NCBI GenBank assembly: GCA_017530965.1
Contig: JAFXLS010000087.1
Location: forward strand, 1-32,655
Reading direction: 5' to 3'
DNA from: Fibrobacter sp.
GTDB lineage: Bacteria; Fibrobacterota; Fibrobacteria; Fibrobacterales; Fibrobacteraceae
Length of the DNA stretch: 32,655 nt
Of the stretch, positions 1-6,960 are shown one piece after another (within the stretch, counting starts at the first letter, position 1; each line of letters starts with the position of its first letter). The translations under genes were made by a program, and so were the position numbers. Under the pieces are notes generated by a model, which searched no databases, was not told the DNA's origin, and worked only from the letters and a program-made list of their open reading frames with translations.

Positions 1-502
1 GAACACGGCGCATGCCGAAGAAATTATCGCAAGCATCAAGGCATTCGCCAAGCCACTCGGCATAGCCGTCGGTGCAGGAACGGTCCGTCACGGAAGCGAC
101 CTCGAAAAGGCCATTGGCGCCGGAGCCGAATTCATCGTGACGCCCAACACGCGTAACGAAATCATCCGCCTTTCGGCCACGGCCCGCATTCCGATTATTC
201 CGGGTGCGCTCACCCCCACCGAAGTGCAAAAGGCATTCGACCTGGGCGCCACCGCCGTCAAGATTTTCCCGGTAAACTGCGTGGGCGGCCCCGAATACAT
301 CAAGGCGCTGCGCGGGCCGTTCCGCGACATTCCGCTAATGGCATGTGGCGGCGTGAACCCAGAGAACGCCGCAAGCTACCTGAAGGCCGGCGCAAACCTG
401 CTTTCGTTCGGAGCAAGTATTTACGACCCGAAACTCATGGCCGCAGGCGACTGGGCAACCATTGCCGAACGTCTGAAGAAGCTCCTCGCTTCGATCAAAT
501 AG
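1..502 (+). CDS. eda: KDPG / 4-hydroxy-2-oxoglutarate aldolase, 5' end cut off
   Basis: Class I aldolase that splits 2-keto-3-deoxy-6-phosphogluconate into pyruvate and glyceraldehyde-3-phosphate (Entner-Doudoroff pathway or sugar-acid breakdown), in the cytosol. The open frame runs from base 2 to the TAG at 500-502, giving 166 codons. The family is usually a little over 200 residues, so roughly 40 N-terminal residues lie outside the window. Visible family marks are GAGTV near the start of the fragment, the PGALTPTE segment, and AVKIFP, whose lysine is the Schiff-base residue, followed by the glycine-rich phosphate-binding segment ACGGVNPEN. A strong hairpin terminator follows 18 bases after the stop, so this gene ends its transcription unit. 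The exact keto-acid substrate cannot be told from sequence. Confidence 0.93.
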   Translation, partial: NTAHAEEIIASIKAFAKPLGIAVGAGTVRHGSDLEKAIGAGAEFIVTPNTRNEIIRLSATARIPIIPGALTPTEVQKAFDLGATAVKIFPVNCVGGPEYIKALRGPFRDIPLMACGGVNPENAASYLKAGANLLSFGASIYDPKLMAAGDWATIAERLKKLLASIK

Positions 503-520
503 CCGATAGCTCGTATAGAC

Positions 521-552
521 AAAAAAGTCCTGCTTTTAAGCAGGACTTTTTT
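521..552. terminator. Bidirectional intrinsic terminator
   Basis: A perfect 15-bp inverted repeat (arms 521-535 and 538-552, 2-nt TT between them) has the GC-rich core AGTCCTGC/GCAGGACT and runs of six A and six T at its ends. It lies between the convergent aldolase gene and the diguanylate cyclase gene and can end transcription from both sides. Confidence 0.93.
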
Positions 553-570
553 CTGTCTACAGTCTACTGC

Positions 571-1434
571 CTACTTTTTCCGCATTTCCTGCTTCATCTT
601 GTACATGGAAACATCGGCGCTGTGCAGCATATCGTCGACTTCCTTGTAGTCTTCGCTAGAATGGGCAACGCCGTAAGCGAAAGACGCCTGCTTGTCGACA
701 ATCTTGATTTCGGAAACAATCTTCTCCATGCGTTCAGCACAAACGAAGGCACCCTTTACATCGGTTTCGGGGCAAATGACCATAAATTCGTCGCCGCCCA
801 TTCTAAAGAGTTGGTCTGTTTCGCGCAGAATATCCTTGATGGCAGTGGACACCGAACGCAGCAGCAAGTCACCAGCCTGGTGGCCGTACTGGTCGTTGGT
901 CGCCTTAAGTCCGTTCAAGTCAAAATAAATGATGGCAAACTGGGTGCCGTAACGCTTGGAGCGCGAGAACCATTCGCGCAGCGAGAACATGCCATGACGG
1001 CGGTTGAAGCAACCCGTCATGTCGTCGGTCAAGGAAATGTCGCGCAAGTTGCGCAGTGAACGGGCCAGGCGAATATGCACGTTCACGCGGGCAAGCAAGA
1101 TTTCGGCAATGGCACTCTTGCTCACAAAATCAGAAGCGCCCGCCTGGAATCCCTTAGTCACGCTATCAGAATCTTCGCGGTTGGTCAAGAAAATGACCGG
1201 CAAGTCGTCCAAGGCATGGCGCTGGCGGATGCGCAAGCAAACATCAAAACCATTCATGTTCGGCATATTGATATCAAGCAAGACCAAATCGACCTGATTG
1301 TCGGCCAAAAAATCCAGAGCATCTTTTCCAGAATTACAACATTCAACACTATAACCGACACGCACCAGAAGGTCCTTGGTCTTTTCCAGGATCTCGGCGT
1401 TATCGTCTACAATAAGAATCTTTTCTTCAACCAT
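571..1434 (-). CDS. Response regulator with GGDEF domain (PleD-like diguanylate cyclase)
   Basis: A 287-residue cytosolic signalling protein that should make cyclic di-GMP when its receiver domain is phosphorylated. Residues 4-120 are a receiver domain with the acidic pair D10/D11, phospho-acceptor D54 in LLDINMP, T84 and K106. Residues about 133-285 are a GGDEF domain with an intact GGDEF at 213-217 and an RxxD product-inhibition site (RETD, 204-207) exactly five residues before it, so it looks active and feedback-controlled. The start is placed at the ATG at 1434: a GGGAGGA ribosome site lies 7-8 nt upstream of it, and the in-frame ATG at 1449 overlaps that site. No partner histidine kinase lies nearby, so the input is unknown. 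It is downstream of mqnA on the same strand with a 63-nt gap and may be cotranscribed with it. Confidence 0.95.
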   Translation of the reverse strand: MVEEKILIVDDNAEILEKTKDLLVRVGYSVECCNSGKDALDFLADNQVDLVLLDINMPNMNGFDVCLRIRQRHALDDLPVIFLTNREDSDSVTKGFQAGASDFVSKSAIAEILLARVNVHIRLARSLRNLRDISLTDDMTGCFNRRHGMFSLREWFSRSKRYGTQFAIIYFDLNGLKATNDQYGHQAGDLLLRSVSTAIKDILRETDQLFRMGGDEFMVICPETDVKGAFVCAERMEKIVSEIKIVDKQASFAYGVAHSSEDYKEVDDMLHSADVSMYKMKQEMRKK

Positions 1435-1497
1435 TGAACATCCTCCCATTAAACAACCTAGGGATTCCCCTAAATTAATATTGTTTTGGGTGATTGT

Positions 1498-2313
1498 CTA
1501 CAAAAACTCTAGGGCAGGCGCCTGTTTGATAAGCCCCTGGGCCGCGGCATGTTCAAAAAACAGAGACAGGGACTGTTTTCTTTCATCCGTAAAGCGATAA
1601 TCCAACGCGGAATAGTAATTTTCTATAACGGCCCGGGGCAGGTTTACCGGGTAACGGGCAAGCCACTTGTCCAGCGACCGAGAGGGATTTTCGCGGAACC
1701 GTTCAACGCTTTCACGGGTGGCCTGCAAATAGCGGAGCAACACCGGCTTCAGTTCCGGCTTCAGCGCATCCCTAGAAATGATCCACGCCCCAAAGACAAA
1801 GGGCACCTGCAGCCAATCCTGCCACAAGGTTCCCAAGTCGTAATCGCAGGCAAATCGGTGACGTTCGTTTTCTTCCAGGGCCTGGTCACCAATCAGCAGA
1901 CAGGCGTCATCTGCAGATTCGTAAACGCCGGCACGGTAAACCGGTTGCAAGCCGAAGCGTTCCTGCAGGATAATTTTCAACAAATTAATAGATGTTTCGC
2001 TTTGGGCTGTAAGGCACACTGTCTTGCCGGATAATTTTTCTATGGGCACCTTCGAGAATAACTTAACAGATCGAACCTCAAAGGAGCAGGAGGTGCAAAT
2101 ATCCGGAGCCAACACAAATGCCCCTGGCTTTTGCGCAAAAGTGATGGACGATGCCGGAGATAAATGGATTTGGCCCTCTTTAAGTGCGGCACAGTGTGCG
2201 CTAGGCGCCCCGTCCACAAATTCGATGTCATGGAATTCGGATTCTCGTCCAAGGAAGTCATGAAAAAACGGCGCACAGACCAAAAAAGGGATTCGTCCAA
2301 CTCGTAAAGCCAT
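1498..2313 (-). CDS. mqnA: Chorismate dehydratase MqnA (futalosine menaquinone pathway)
   Basis: A 271-residue protein of the MqnA/MqnD family, which has a periplasmic-binding-protein fold but acts in the cytosol. It dehydrates chorismate to 3-[(1-carboxyvinyl)oxy]benzoate, the first step of the futalosine route to menaquinone. Family marks are the N-terminal LRVGRIPF segment, DGAPSA followed by SPASSITFA, the SVKLFSK segment, LTAQSETSINLL, the LIGDQAL core and the C-terminal PFVFGAW. There is no signal peptide. No other mqn gene is in the window, so the rest of the pathway must lie elsewhere. There is no Shine-Dalgarno sequence; a TAACTT box ends 6 nt before the ATG. MqnD is the nearest alternative, but the length and the IGDQAL segment favour MqnA. 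Confidence 0.85.
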   Translation of the reverse strand: MALRVGRIPFLVCAPFFHDFLGRESEFHDIEFVDGAPSAHCAALKEGQIHLSPASSITFAQKPGAFVLAPDICTSCSFEVRSVKLFSKVPIEKLSGKTVCLTAQSETSINLLKIILQERFGLQPVYRAGVYESADDACLLIGDQALEENERHRFACDYDLGTLWQDWLQVPFVFGAWIISRDALKPELKPVLLRYLQATRESVERFRENPSRSLDKWLARYPVNLPRAVIENYYSALDYRFTDERKQSLSLFFEHAAAQGLIKQAPALEFL

Positions 2314-2319
2314 GTAAAA

Positions 2320-2325
2320 AAGTTA
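2320..2325 (-). promoter_or_regulatory. TAnnTT box of mqnA, 6 nt from the ATG
   Basis: On the minus strand TAACTT is followed by six bases and then the mqnA ATG. No ribosome site is present between them. The box belongs to the recurrent short-leader pattern of this window. Confidence 0.45.
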
Positions 2326-2384
2326 ATTTTTCGCCACGACCTGCAACAGGGTCAAAAAATAAAATAACCAAAGAATAACCGAAA

Positions 2385-2399
2385 ATGGCTAAGGTATAA
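2385..2399 (+). other. Possible four-codon upstream mini-ORF (MAKV)
   Basis: ATG GCT AAG GTA TAA lies directly before the 96-residue gene, and its stop overlaps that gene's ATG as TAATG. The mini-ORF and the gene both begin ATGGCT. It could couple translation of the two, or it could be chance; nothing else supports it. Confidence 0.2.
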
Positions 2400-2689
2400 T
2401 GGCTGTATTCCATGTAAAGAAGACATCGCTCGGCGACGACCAGACGTCTCTGGTGTTCAAGGGCAAGATTGTTGAAGGCCCCATTAGCAAGGGCATGACT
2501 GTAGAAATCCCCGTCACACAAGAGGCGGTGGTAAGAATGAAGATTTTTGATGTCGTCCTTTTTGAAAAGCAGAAGGACGAATCCAAGAAGGTTGGACTGG
2601 TTGTCGATTTCAAGGACTTGCCCGATGACATGGAAGTCATCATGAGCCTGAACATCGCCGAAGAAGACCTTACGATTGTAAACGAGTAA
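2399..2689 (+). CDS. Small beta-rich protein, resembling translation-factor domain II
   Basis: A 96-residue soluble protein of unknown function. The pattern GKIVEGPISKGMTVEIP near residues 22-38 recalls the beta-barrel second domain of EF-Tu-like GTPases, where a strand is followed by G-x-I-x-x-G and another strand, but no GTPase domain is present, so this is a fold guess only. The second half is acidic (KDLPDDMEV, EEDLTIVNE). The chosen ATG has AAGG four bases upstream, which is close for a ribosome site. It also overlaps a perfect TATAAT at 2395-2400. If that hexamer were a real -10 box, transcription would start inside the gene. It is followed by the GH5 gene after 35 nt on the same strand, so the two may be cotranscribed. 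Confidence 0.7.
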   Translation: MAVFHVKKTSLGDDQTSLVFKGKIVEGPISKGMTVEIPVTQEAVVRMKIFDVVLFEKQKDESKKVGLVVDFKDLPDDMEVIMSLNIAEEDLTIVNE

Positions 2690-2724
2690 GGCTATTCCGC
2701 CTTTTCGCACACACTGGTGACACA

Positions 2725-3798
2725 ATGATTAAAGAGAGACTGCGGGGAGTGAATTTGGGAGGATGGTTCAGTCAGGTAGACTGCATCCAGGAAAAAGATC
2801 CCGTAGGGTTTCCCGGGATCATTGAACACATCAAGACATTCCTCGGCGACGCGGATTTCAAACGCATCCGCGGTGCGGGGTTCAACCACGTGCGCTTGCC
2901 GGTGGACTACTTCAACTTGTTCGACGAAGGAACGATCAAGCCTAAAGAAGAAGTTTTCGCTCTGCTGGACAAGGCCATCAAGGACATCCTGGCAAATGAC
3001 CTGTACGTGATTCTGGACTTGCACAAGTGTCCGGGCCACGACTTCCATCTGGGTTGCTCGCAGGAACAGCCGTTCTTCGTGAGTGCAGACGCCCGCAAGG
3101 ATACCGCCAAGGTGTGGTCCTTCATGGCCGAACGCTACAGCGGCGAACCGCGCGTGATGATGGAACTCTTGAACGAACCGGCCGCTGCCGACTCCCTAGT
3201 TTGGGACAAAGTAAAGGACGAAATTTTCTGGGCAATCCGCAAGCATGCCCCGAAGAACACGATTGTGGTAGGCGCCAACAAGTGGAACAGCGCTCGCGAA
3301 TTCAAGTACCTGACGCCGCTGGATGACGACAACGCCATCTACAGTTTCCACACCTACACGCCGGTCACATTCACGCACCAAGGTGCCGCCTGGATCAACG
3401 ATCCGTTCTTCAAGATCGAACGTCCGTGGCCAGGCGACTACGCCGCTCCCGAACAGGGTGGAACCACCCGCCTCGACGTGGAATACGGCAAGTGGGACAA
3501 GGCTCGCCTGCAAGAAAGCATCCAGAACGCCCTTGACTTCCGTGCAAAGTATGATTTGCCGGTGGCCTGCAACGAATTCGGCGTGTATGTGCAGGTGCCG
3601 AGAAAGTACCAGCTCGCCTGGATGCACGACTTCATGGAAATCCTCCGTGATGCCGACGTAGGCTACAGCTACTGGAATTACAAGAACCTCGACTTCGGTC
3701 TCATATCGAAGGGAGAATCGCTGCACCAGAGCCTTAAGCAGTACGACAATCCGGACCGCCTCGACAGTGAACTCATGGAACTGCTGGCAAAAGGTTAA
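2725..3798 (+). CDS. Glycoside hydrolase family 5 (glucanase-type), cytoplasmic
   Basis: A 357-residue single-domain GH5 enzyme with a TIM barrel that cleaves beta-1,4- or beta-1,3-linked glucans or oligosaccharides by a retaining mechanism. The N-terminal RGVNLGGWF is typical of the exo-glucanase/cellulase side of the family. RLPVDYF (58-64) and LDLHKCPGH (98-106) are barrel strands, E151 in LLNEP is the acid/base, FHTY (208-211) is a substrate-site segment, and E284 in CNEFG is the nucleophile; both catalytic glutamates are intact. There is no signal peptide, membrane segment, carbohydrate-binding module or linker, so it probably acts inside the cell on imported cello-oligosaccharides or another short glucan. 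The only ribosome-site candidate is GGTGA before the ATG. A terminator follows 23 nt after the stop. The GH5 subfamily cannot be assigned by eye. Confidence 0.93.
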   Translation: MIKERLRGVNLGGWFSQVDCIQEKDPVGFPGIIEHIKTFLGDADFKRIRGAGFNHVRLPVDYFNLFDEGTIKPKEEVFALLDKAIKDILANDLYVILDLHKCPGHDFHLGCSQEQPFFVSADARKDTAKVWSFMAERYSGEPRVMMELLNEPAAADSLVWDKVKDEIFWAIRKHAPKNTIVVGANKWNSAREFKYLTPLDDDNAIYSFHTYTPVTFTHQGAAWINDPFFKIERPWPGDYAAPEQGGTTRLDVEYGKWDKARLQESIQNALDFRAKYDLPVACNEFGVYVQVPRKYQLAWMHDFMEILRDADVGYSYWNYKNLDFGLISKGESLHQSLKQYDNPDRLDSELMELLAKG

Positions 3799-3820
3799 TA
3801 GACCATAAGCAGTAAAAATT

Positions 3821-3850
3821 AAAAGCGCCTCGCATTACGCGAGGCGTTTT
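3821..3850. terminator. Intrinsic terminator after the GH5 gene
   Basis: An 8-bp GC-rich stem (3826-3833 with 3839-3846, loop ATTAC) is flanked by AAAA on the left and TTTT on the right, so it can act in both directions, between the GH5 gene and the convergent dksA gene. Confidence 0.88.
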
Positions 3851-3865
3851 CTTGTAATAAAGTAT

Positions 3866-3951
3866 CTAGAGATCCCGCTCCTTCGAACCTAACTCAACTA
3901 AGGCAACAAGTTGCCAAGTTTCGTATATCGACTTCGCTCGGGATGACAAGC
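3866..3951 (-). repeat. Dispersed 3'-UTR repeat, copy A
   Basis: The left end CTAGAGATCC (3866-3875) and the right end CGCTCGGGATGACAAGC (3935-3951) recur at 31374-31426 with a different middle. Outer ATCCCG/CGGGAT arms enclose a perfect inner hairpin, GGCAAC-AA-GTTGCC (3902-3915). On the minus strand it starts 4 nt after the dksA stop. Strand is given relative to that gene. Confidence 0.6.
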
Positions 3952-3955
3952 CCCT

Positions 3956-4426
3956 TTACTTACCGGCAGCGCGCTTCTGCATCTCGCGGCGCTGGGCTTC
4001 AGCAAGCATACGAGCCATTTCAAGACGGCTGTCTTCCTTTTCCTTGCGTTTGGTTTCTTCCTTGCAGTTCACGCACTTGGTAGCCGTAGGCACAGCAATC
4101 AGGCGGGCCTTGGGAATCAATTCGCCGCACACCTTGCAGATACCGAAGGTACCCTTCTTGATGCGTTTGAGAGCCTCTTCCAGGTACACCAGATATTTGC
4201 CTTCGCGAGCGGCCAAGGAGAAGTTCGTTTCCAGGGCATTGTAGTCGGTTGCAAGGTCTGCACTATTGGATTCGCCACCTTCACCCGCCTGCGCCTGATT
4301 CTTGAACGTTTCGGTCTTGTCAAAGTCGGTCTGAGCCGTAACAATCTGCCTACGTTTTTCAATCAACATATCCTCAAAGAACTTGAGGTCTGCATCGCTC
4401 ATCTTTACAGGTTTCTTTTCAGCCAT
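3956..4426 (-). CDS. dksA: DksA/TraR-family zinc finger transcription regulator
   Basis: A 156-residue cytosolic protein of the family that binds RNA polymerase in its secondary channel and tunes transcription together with ppGpp. It has an N-terminal helical part, a long coiled-coil region (about 15-90) and a four-cysteine zinc finger: C97 and C100 in CKVC, then C118 and C121 in CVNC, with 17 residues between the pairs. The FGICKVCGELIP segment is typical. Acidic residues near the coiled-coil tip (D57 and D61 in SADLATDYN) could play the part of the E. coli DksA tip aspartates, although the spacing differs. The C-terminus is a basic helix. A clear AAGGAGA ribosome site precedes the ATG. It follows the lptC-to-MCE run on the same strand with an 86-nt gap that may carry its own promoter. 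Whether it is a true DksA or a TraR-like paralogue is uncertain. Confidence 0.88.
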   Translation of the reverse strand: MAEKKPVKMSDADLKFFEDMLIEKRRQIVTAQTDFDKTETFKNQAQAGEGGESNSADLATDYNALETNFSLAAREGKYLVYLEEALKRIKKGTFGICKVCGELIPKARLIAVPTATKCVNCKEETKRKEKEDSRLEMARMLAEAQRREMQKRAAGK

Positions 4427-4512
4427 GGTCTTTTCTCCTTGGTTGCGATTTAACTCGTTTGTACCAATAAACTGATAAATAACTTTTTTTTCGCAAAAAG
4501 GGTAAACTTTTT

Positions 4513-5430
4513 TTAAAAAATATCAACATTAATGTCCAAGCCGTTCTTTTTGATGTCTTCAAGCAATGCATCGACATCCAAAAGCAGCTTATCCAGCTCA
4601 CTGTTGATAGGCGAAGTCAAATCCATGACAAGCCCAGCGGAGTTGTCCCCCTCCACAAGTTTACCCATAATCGCATTGGACTGGTCCTTGAGCCTCTTGA
4701 CCGATTCAAGCAACAGACGCGTACGGTCAACCAAAGCGTTCAGATCCCGGATCTTGACCGCCCCAGTCTGGGCAATGGCTTCTAAAGCCTCCTGCGCCTT
4801 TCCCAGGCTTTGGTCACATTTATCCAGAAGCGACTCCACCTCGGCCTTCCAGCTTTTCACATTCACGCGGCTCTTGTAGACCACATTCTTGGCCTTTTTA
4901 GACACCCGCTGAATCTGCACACCGGCCTCCCCGTCCGAAAGGGAATCCATCACCGAACGGACAGAATCCTTCAGTTCGCCCAAGTCCGCAATGATGCCAC
5001 GCAACTTCTGGCCGAAGCCGCTCAGCCCTTCGTCAAAGTGCCCTACCAGCGTATCGCCGTCTTGGACCAGTTCCTTGGAATCGCCAGTCAAAATGCATAC
5101 TTCACGTTCGCCCATAAGGCCCGCGGTAATCAGGCGGAATTCCGAATTGCGCGGAACCTTCGTTTCGGCAAGGACCCGAACCGTCACATAGACGGCATCG
5201 TCAGTCAGTTCCACCTTGGTAATCTCGCCACGTTTAATGCCGCGCACCTTGACCAGGTTTCCCGGAGAAAGTGTACCCACGGCATCGAACGAAACTACAA
5301 AAGAGAAACGCGCATGATACGGACTGGACGGATGTAAAAAGAACCATGCCGCCGAACAGGACGTCATCAGAATGACGAACACGACAAACGGTAAAAGGTT
5401 CTCTTTAATGCGTTTTGTGACCCTATTCAT
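4513..5430 (-). CDS. MCE-domain (MlaD-like) lipid-transport protein
   Basis: A 305-residue protein with one N-terminal membrane segment (about 12-32) that leaves the rest in the periplasm. Residues about 40-118 form an MCE domain: SFDAVGTLSPGNLVKVRGI and the following strands, then AGLMGEREV. MCE proteins carry phospholipids or other lipids between membranes, usually with an MlaE permease and an MlaF ATPase. The rest (about 135-300) is mostly helical with repeated leucines and charged residues, as in the longer MCE proteins that form helical tunnels or bundles. Its ATG overlaps the end of hprK by 8 nt, so translation is likely coupled. No permease or ATPase gene of the Mla type is adjacent, and LptB is the only ABC ATPase in the window, so its transporter partners must be elsewhere. 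Confidence 0.85.
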   Translation of the reverse strand: MNRVTKRIKENLLPFVVFVILMTSCSAAWFFLHPSSPYHARFSFVVSFDAVGTLSPGNLVKVRGIKRGEITKVELTDDAVYVTVRVLAETKVPRNSEFRLITAGLMGEREVCILTGDSKELVQDGDTLVGHFDEGLSGFGQKLRGIIADLGELKDSVRSVMDSLSDGEAGVQIQRVSKKAKNVVYKSRVNVKSWKAEVESLLDKCDQSLGKAQEALEAIAQTGAVKIRDLNALVDRTRLLLESVKRLKDQSNAIMGKLVEGDNSAGLVMDLTSPINSELDKLLLDVDALLEDIKKNGLDINVDIF

Positions 5431-6454
5431 AGTAAGACCAATTTTGATTGTCGAAATCTAACAAATCATCGACATACTCGCCCTTGGCCTTGGCCTTAAT
5501 CTTTTGCATTAAGGACTCATTGAAGTCCTGAGCCACGTTTTGACCGCTATATTTCATCAAGGTATTCATGGCGATGACCTCGGAAATCACGGTCAGGTTC
5601 TTGCCGGGAGCCACAGGAATCACCACTTTGGGGATTTTTACCCCCATCACTTCCTCTTCCTGCTCGTTGAGACCGGTACGGTCGTAACCGCCGTCGCGCT
5701 GCCACTGTTGCAATTCCACGATGGTTTCGATCTTTTTCACCTTACGAATGGCATGAATACCGAACATGGAGCGGATATCCAAAATACCCACCCCGCGAAT
5801 TTCCATATGGTGCCTGATAAGCGGGTCCGGACGGCCGATAATGGCACGGCCTACGTTACTGATGTGAACCACGTCGTCGGCCACCATGCGGTGTCCACTT
5901 TCTACAAGGTCCAGTACACATTCCGACTTGCCCACGTTGCTGTCGCCCACATAGAGCATGCCAACACCGTAAACATCCACGAGACTTCCGTGGATAATGG
6001 CATGGGGCGCAAAGAATTCTTCCAAGATACGCTGAGCAATCTTATTGAACTCGTAGGTGTGGAGCGTGGTAGAAAACAGGGGTATTCCCAAGCGTTCGCA
6101 CATGGCACGAAGCTCAGGATGAGGCATCTGGGAATGGGTCACCACCCACATGGGCGCCTTGAATACAGACAAATTCTCAAAAACCTTTGCACGGCCTTCG
6201 GGGCCAATGGATTCCAGGTAGTTCCATTCGGTGTGCCCAACCACCTGAATCTGCTGGGAGCTGTAAACCTTGGTAAAGCCCGCCATGGCAAGGCCAGGCC
6301 TGTTAATGCCGCTTTCGGCAATAGGGGCATCCAGGGTCGATTCCGAAGAATGGCAAGCCATTTGCAGGTCCTTGCCATAATGCAAAAAAAAGTCCCGCAC
6401 CAGGAGACGTTCCCGGTGCAGGATCTTGATGTCTTTTAATCTTGACTCAGCCAC
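5423..6454 (-). CDS. hprK: HPr kinase/phosphorylase
   Basis: A 343-residue two-domain protein of full family length. The N-terminal half (about 1-135) is the MurF-like HPrK_N domain. The C-terminal half holds the kinase: the IHGSLVDVYG segment with the catalytic-site His near 155, the P-loop GDSNVGKSE (170-178), where N replaces the more usual glycine, DD near 193-194, and the signature EIRGVGILDI (218-227). It phosphorylates and dephosphorylates HPr or an HPr-like protein on serine, linking sugar status to gene control and transport. The start is GTG at 6454, 12 nt after the hpf stop. Its place after rpoN-hpf matches where PTS regulatory genes (ptsN, npr) lie in proteobacteria. No HPr or EI gene is in the window, so the target protein is not shown. 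Confidence 0.95.
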   Translation of the reverse strand: MAESRLKDIKILHRERLLVRDFFLHYGKDLQMACHSSESTLDAPIAESGINRPGLAMAGFTKVYSSQQIQVVGHTEWNYLESIGPEGRAKVFENLSVFKAPMWVVTHSQMPHPELRAMCERLGIPLFSTTLHTYEFNKIAQRILEEFFAPHAIIHGSLVDVYGVGMLYVGDSNVGKSECVLDLVESGHRMVADDVVHISNVGRAIIGRPDPLIRHHMEIRGVGILDIRSMFGIHAIRKVKKIETIVELQQWQRDGGYDRTGLNEQEEEVMGVKIPKVVIPVAPGKNLTVISEVIAMNTLMKYSGQNVAQDFNESLMQKIKAKAKGEYVDDLLDFDNQNWSYYE

Positions 6455-6466
6455 GATTTCGTCCGC

Positions 6467-6784
6467 TTATACAACTTCAGACATTGGCTGGGCACGGTGA
6501 TCGTTCTGCTTGTCGTTTGCCTTCTTGAGCTGCACCTTGATGCGTTCAAGGGTTACATCCACAGCCTTGCCCATGTTTTCTTCGTCGGCGGAGGCCACTA
6601 CTTGAGAACCAGTAATATTAACAGTAATTTCGCAATGACGCTGATGTTCAACTTCGTGGTCAAGGATAACGGAGGCACTGGTGATATTCGGGTAGAATCG
6701 AGCTAATTTATCCATTTCTTCTTGAATACGATCCTGGAGTCCGGCAGAAGCATTAAAGTGACGAGCAGAGAACTGAATATCCAT
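6467..6784 (-). CDS. hpf: Ribosome hibernation promoting factor, short form
   Basis: A 105-residue HPF/YfiA-family protein that binds the 30S decoding centre of idle ribosomes. The beta-alpha fold is visible: the MDIQFSARHFNAS start, a helix with LARFYPNI, VILDHEV, ITVNITGSQVVASADEENMGKAVD, and a last basic helix with QLKKANDK. The length fits the short form that drives 100S formation with a partner, not the long form with a C-terminal dimerisation domain. The start at 6784 is fixed by AGGAGG 8 nt upstream; a longer open frame upstream lacks such a site. It sits between rpoN and hprK, the usual place for this gene. Confidence 0.95.
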   Translation of the reverse strand: MDIQFSARHFNASAGLQDRIQEEMDKLARFYPNITSASVILDHEVEHQRHCEITVNITGSQVVASADEENMGKAVDVTLERIKVQLKKANDKQNDHRAQPMSEVV

Positions 6785-6846
6785 AATATTAACCTCCTTA
6801 AAAAGGGTTTTCGTATGTATTGCAGAGCTTTTTGCTCCACGTCTAG

Positions 6847-6852
6847 AGTATA
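6847..6852 (-). promoter_or_regulatory. Possible -10 box upstream of hpf
   Basis: TATACT on the minus strand lies in the 176-nt AT-rich gap between rpoN and hpf, 62 nt before the hpf start. The best -35-like TTGAAC (6866-6871) is only 13 nt away, so the match is weak. Confidence 0.3.
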
Positions 6853-6936
6853 TACATCTTTTTTTGTTCAAAAACAAAGGGTTTTTCAAAAATTTTCAAA
6901 AAAACTTATTCCAACTTGGAATATTTAGTACAAAAG

Positions 6937-6952
6937 TGGCCTTTTTAGGCCA
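6937..6952 (-). terminator. Weak hairpin after rpoN
   Basis: TGGCC/GGCCA arms with a 6-nt loop, followed on the minus strand by CTTTTG. The stem is only 5 bp and the T run is short, so it may just lower read-through from rpoN into hpf. Confidence 0.35.
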
Positions 6953-6960
6953 AAACCAGC

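Noticed and set aside
1459-1472. TAGGG-ATTC-CCCTA inverted repeat upstream of the GGDEF gene
   Set aside because: A 5-bp palindrome alone is too short to call an operator, and no second copy was seen.
2688-2703. AAGGC/GCCTT hairpin overlapping the stop of the 96-residue gene
   Set aside because: The stem is 5 bp with a short T run, too weak to call a terminator before the GH5 gene.
4484-4512. T- and A-rich stretch between dksA and the MCE gene, as a terminator
   Set aside because: No GC-rich stem is present; it is only an AT-rich spacer.
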